Shown here: piece after piece, positions 63,433 through 64,000 of the stretch | Layout: the number at the start of each line of letters is the position of its first letter | Position numbering within the stretch: position 1 is the stretch's first letter | Origin: Euborellia annulipes | Lineage: Eukaryota; Arthropoda; Insecta; Dermaptera; Anisolabididae | Length of the DNA stretch: 64,000 nt | Direction of reading: 5' to 3' | Assembly (NCBI GenBank): GCA_023213315.1 | Contig: JAKCPI010004386.1 | Span: 1-64,000 of the forward strand | Program-made: the position numbers and the translations under genes | The notes under the pieces: model-generated | The model's database searches: none | Told to the model about the DNA's origin: nothing | Seen by the model: the letters and a program-made list of their open reading frames with translations, nothing else

Positions 63433-63939
63433 TTTTTTTTTTTTTTAGAAAAAAAAAATTTACATTTATATGAGTTTAATTAAATTTATTGTTGTCTTTT
63501 TTTGTTTTTTAACACAAACACACATACATACACCTGCTGTTTTTGTTGTGGTCAGTCAGAATTACTTAAATAATACATACACCCATTTGATTAATAAGGG
63601 GCTTGTTAAATGACTTCATTCTTTCTACCCCTTTATTACACACTCACTAGTTATTAACGATGAACATTTAATTATATTCTTTTTTTTTTTATTTAAATAG
63701 AAAAATGTGAAATTGTCTATTATTTAAGAGGAAAAATTTTTAAATATCTTAACTATGTCAGTCAAAATAAAAAAAAATAAAGAAAATTTAATTATATAAC
63801 AATTTTTATTATTTTTCATTTGAGAGATTTAATTATTTCATTAATAAAATTAATTTTTTAAAAGGAGAGAGAACACAGTGCTTTCCGATGGGAAAATTCA
63901 AGATTTGGGAACCCTTAAATACCCCTAATTTGACTTACT

Positions 63940-64000
63940 GAAGTTTAAAACCATCCCCATGAAAATCCGTCCAGTAGTTTCGGAGTCTATCTATGCGTTA
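63940..64000 (+). repeat. AAATCCGTCCAGTAGTTTCG dispersed motif, cut by window end
   Basis: CCCCATGAAAATCCGTCCAG near 63955 continues to the window edge. It is the same motif as near 13.03, 14.20, 49.12 and 54.94 kb. Confidence 0.6.

Noticed and set aside
1..64000. CRISPR array, bacterial operon or viral genome
   Set aside because: No regularly spaced identical short repeats with unique spacers, no prokaryotic gene density, and no viral structural or replication frames.

Overview
The window is AT-rich eukaryotic DNA, made almost entirely of interspersed repeats, with no intact protein-coding host gene that I can support. It looks like intergenic or intronic sequence of an invertebrate metazoan. 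An arthropod is plausible because the three tRNA-Phe genes are of the standard animal type and the repeat mix fits, but the phylum is an inference. Long reading frames fall on microsatellites or repeat copies. Two exceptions are decayed LINE coding remnants: a reverse-transcriptase C-terminal tail on the minus strand near 20.4-20.9 kb and an RNase H domain on the minus strand near 26.6-27.4 kb.

The content is layered mobile DNA, and many boundaries can be read directly from target-site duplications (TSDs). (1) hAT-type MITEs with 8-bp TSDs lie at 2150-2545, 7980-8366, 13800-14020, 25126-26170, 37857-38855 and 62189-62409. (2) A TTAA-flanked piggyBac-like MITE lies at 234-630, and a related uninterrupted target copy lies at 52.3-52.5 kb. 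(3) Harbinger-like MITEs with 3-bp TSDs lie at 9367-10108, 17987-18641 and 29365-29804. (4) tRNA-derived SINEs fall into several families. One is an unusually long ~530-bp family (here SINE-L) with an (AAT)n tail and about a dozen copies or fragments. Others share a conserved core around GGCCTTAGATGCCGAAAAAG. (5) A set of foldback insertions has 12-13 bp TSDs, inverted arms and a one-sided short tail. Most carry motifs matching minimal hammerhead ribozymes (CTGATGA, short stem, GAAAC-GTC). I read these as truncated, non-autonomous Penelope-like retroelement (PLE) insertions.

Layout: 0-5.6 kb holds the nested MITE, an old inverted repeat carrying a hAT MITE, and hairpin-headed repeats. 6-9 kb holds a SINE-L, a single-copy-looking stretch and a ribozyme/hAT nest. 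9-11 kb holds a foldback MITE and a tandem array with tRNA B-box-like motifs. 11.5-16.3 kb has low-complexity single-copy-looking stretches, hAT MITEs and a SINE inserted in a SINE. 16.3-20.9 kb holds SINE-L, nested foldbacks, nested MITEs and LINE relics. 25-26.3 kb is a five-deep insertion stack. 31-36 kb holds a large inverted-repeat element and tandem duplications. 41-45.9 kb is rich in foldbacks, a 50-bp perfect palindrome and a ~300-bp tandem array. 46.6-49.5 kb carries three identical tRNA-Phe genes on repeat units, two of them on opposite arms of one palindrome. 50-60 kb is mostly SINE-L, hairpin repeats and hAT fragments. 60-64 kb is partly single-copy-looking, with MITEs.

The most interesting signals are the ribozyme-bearing foldback retroelements, the tRNA-Phe palindrome, the conserved core shared by different SINE families, and the insertion-history evidence written in TSDs.
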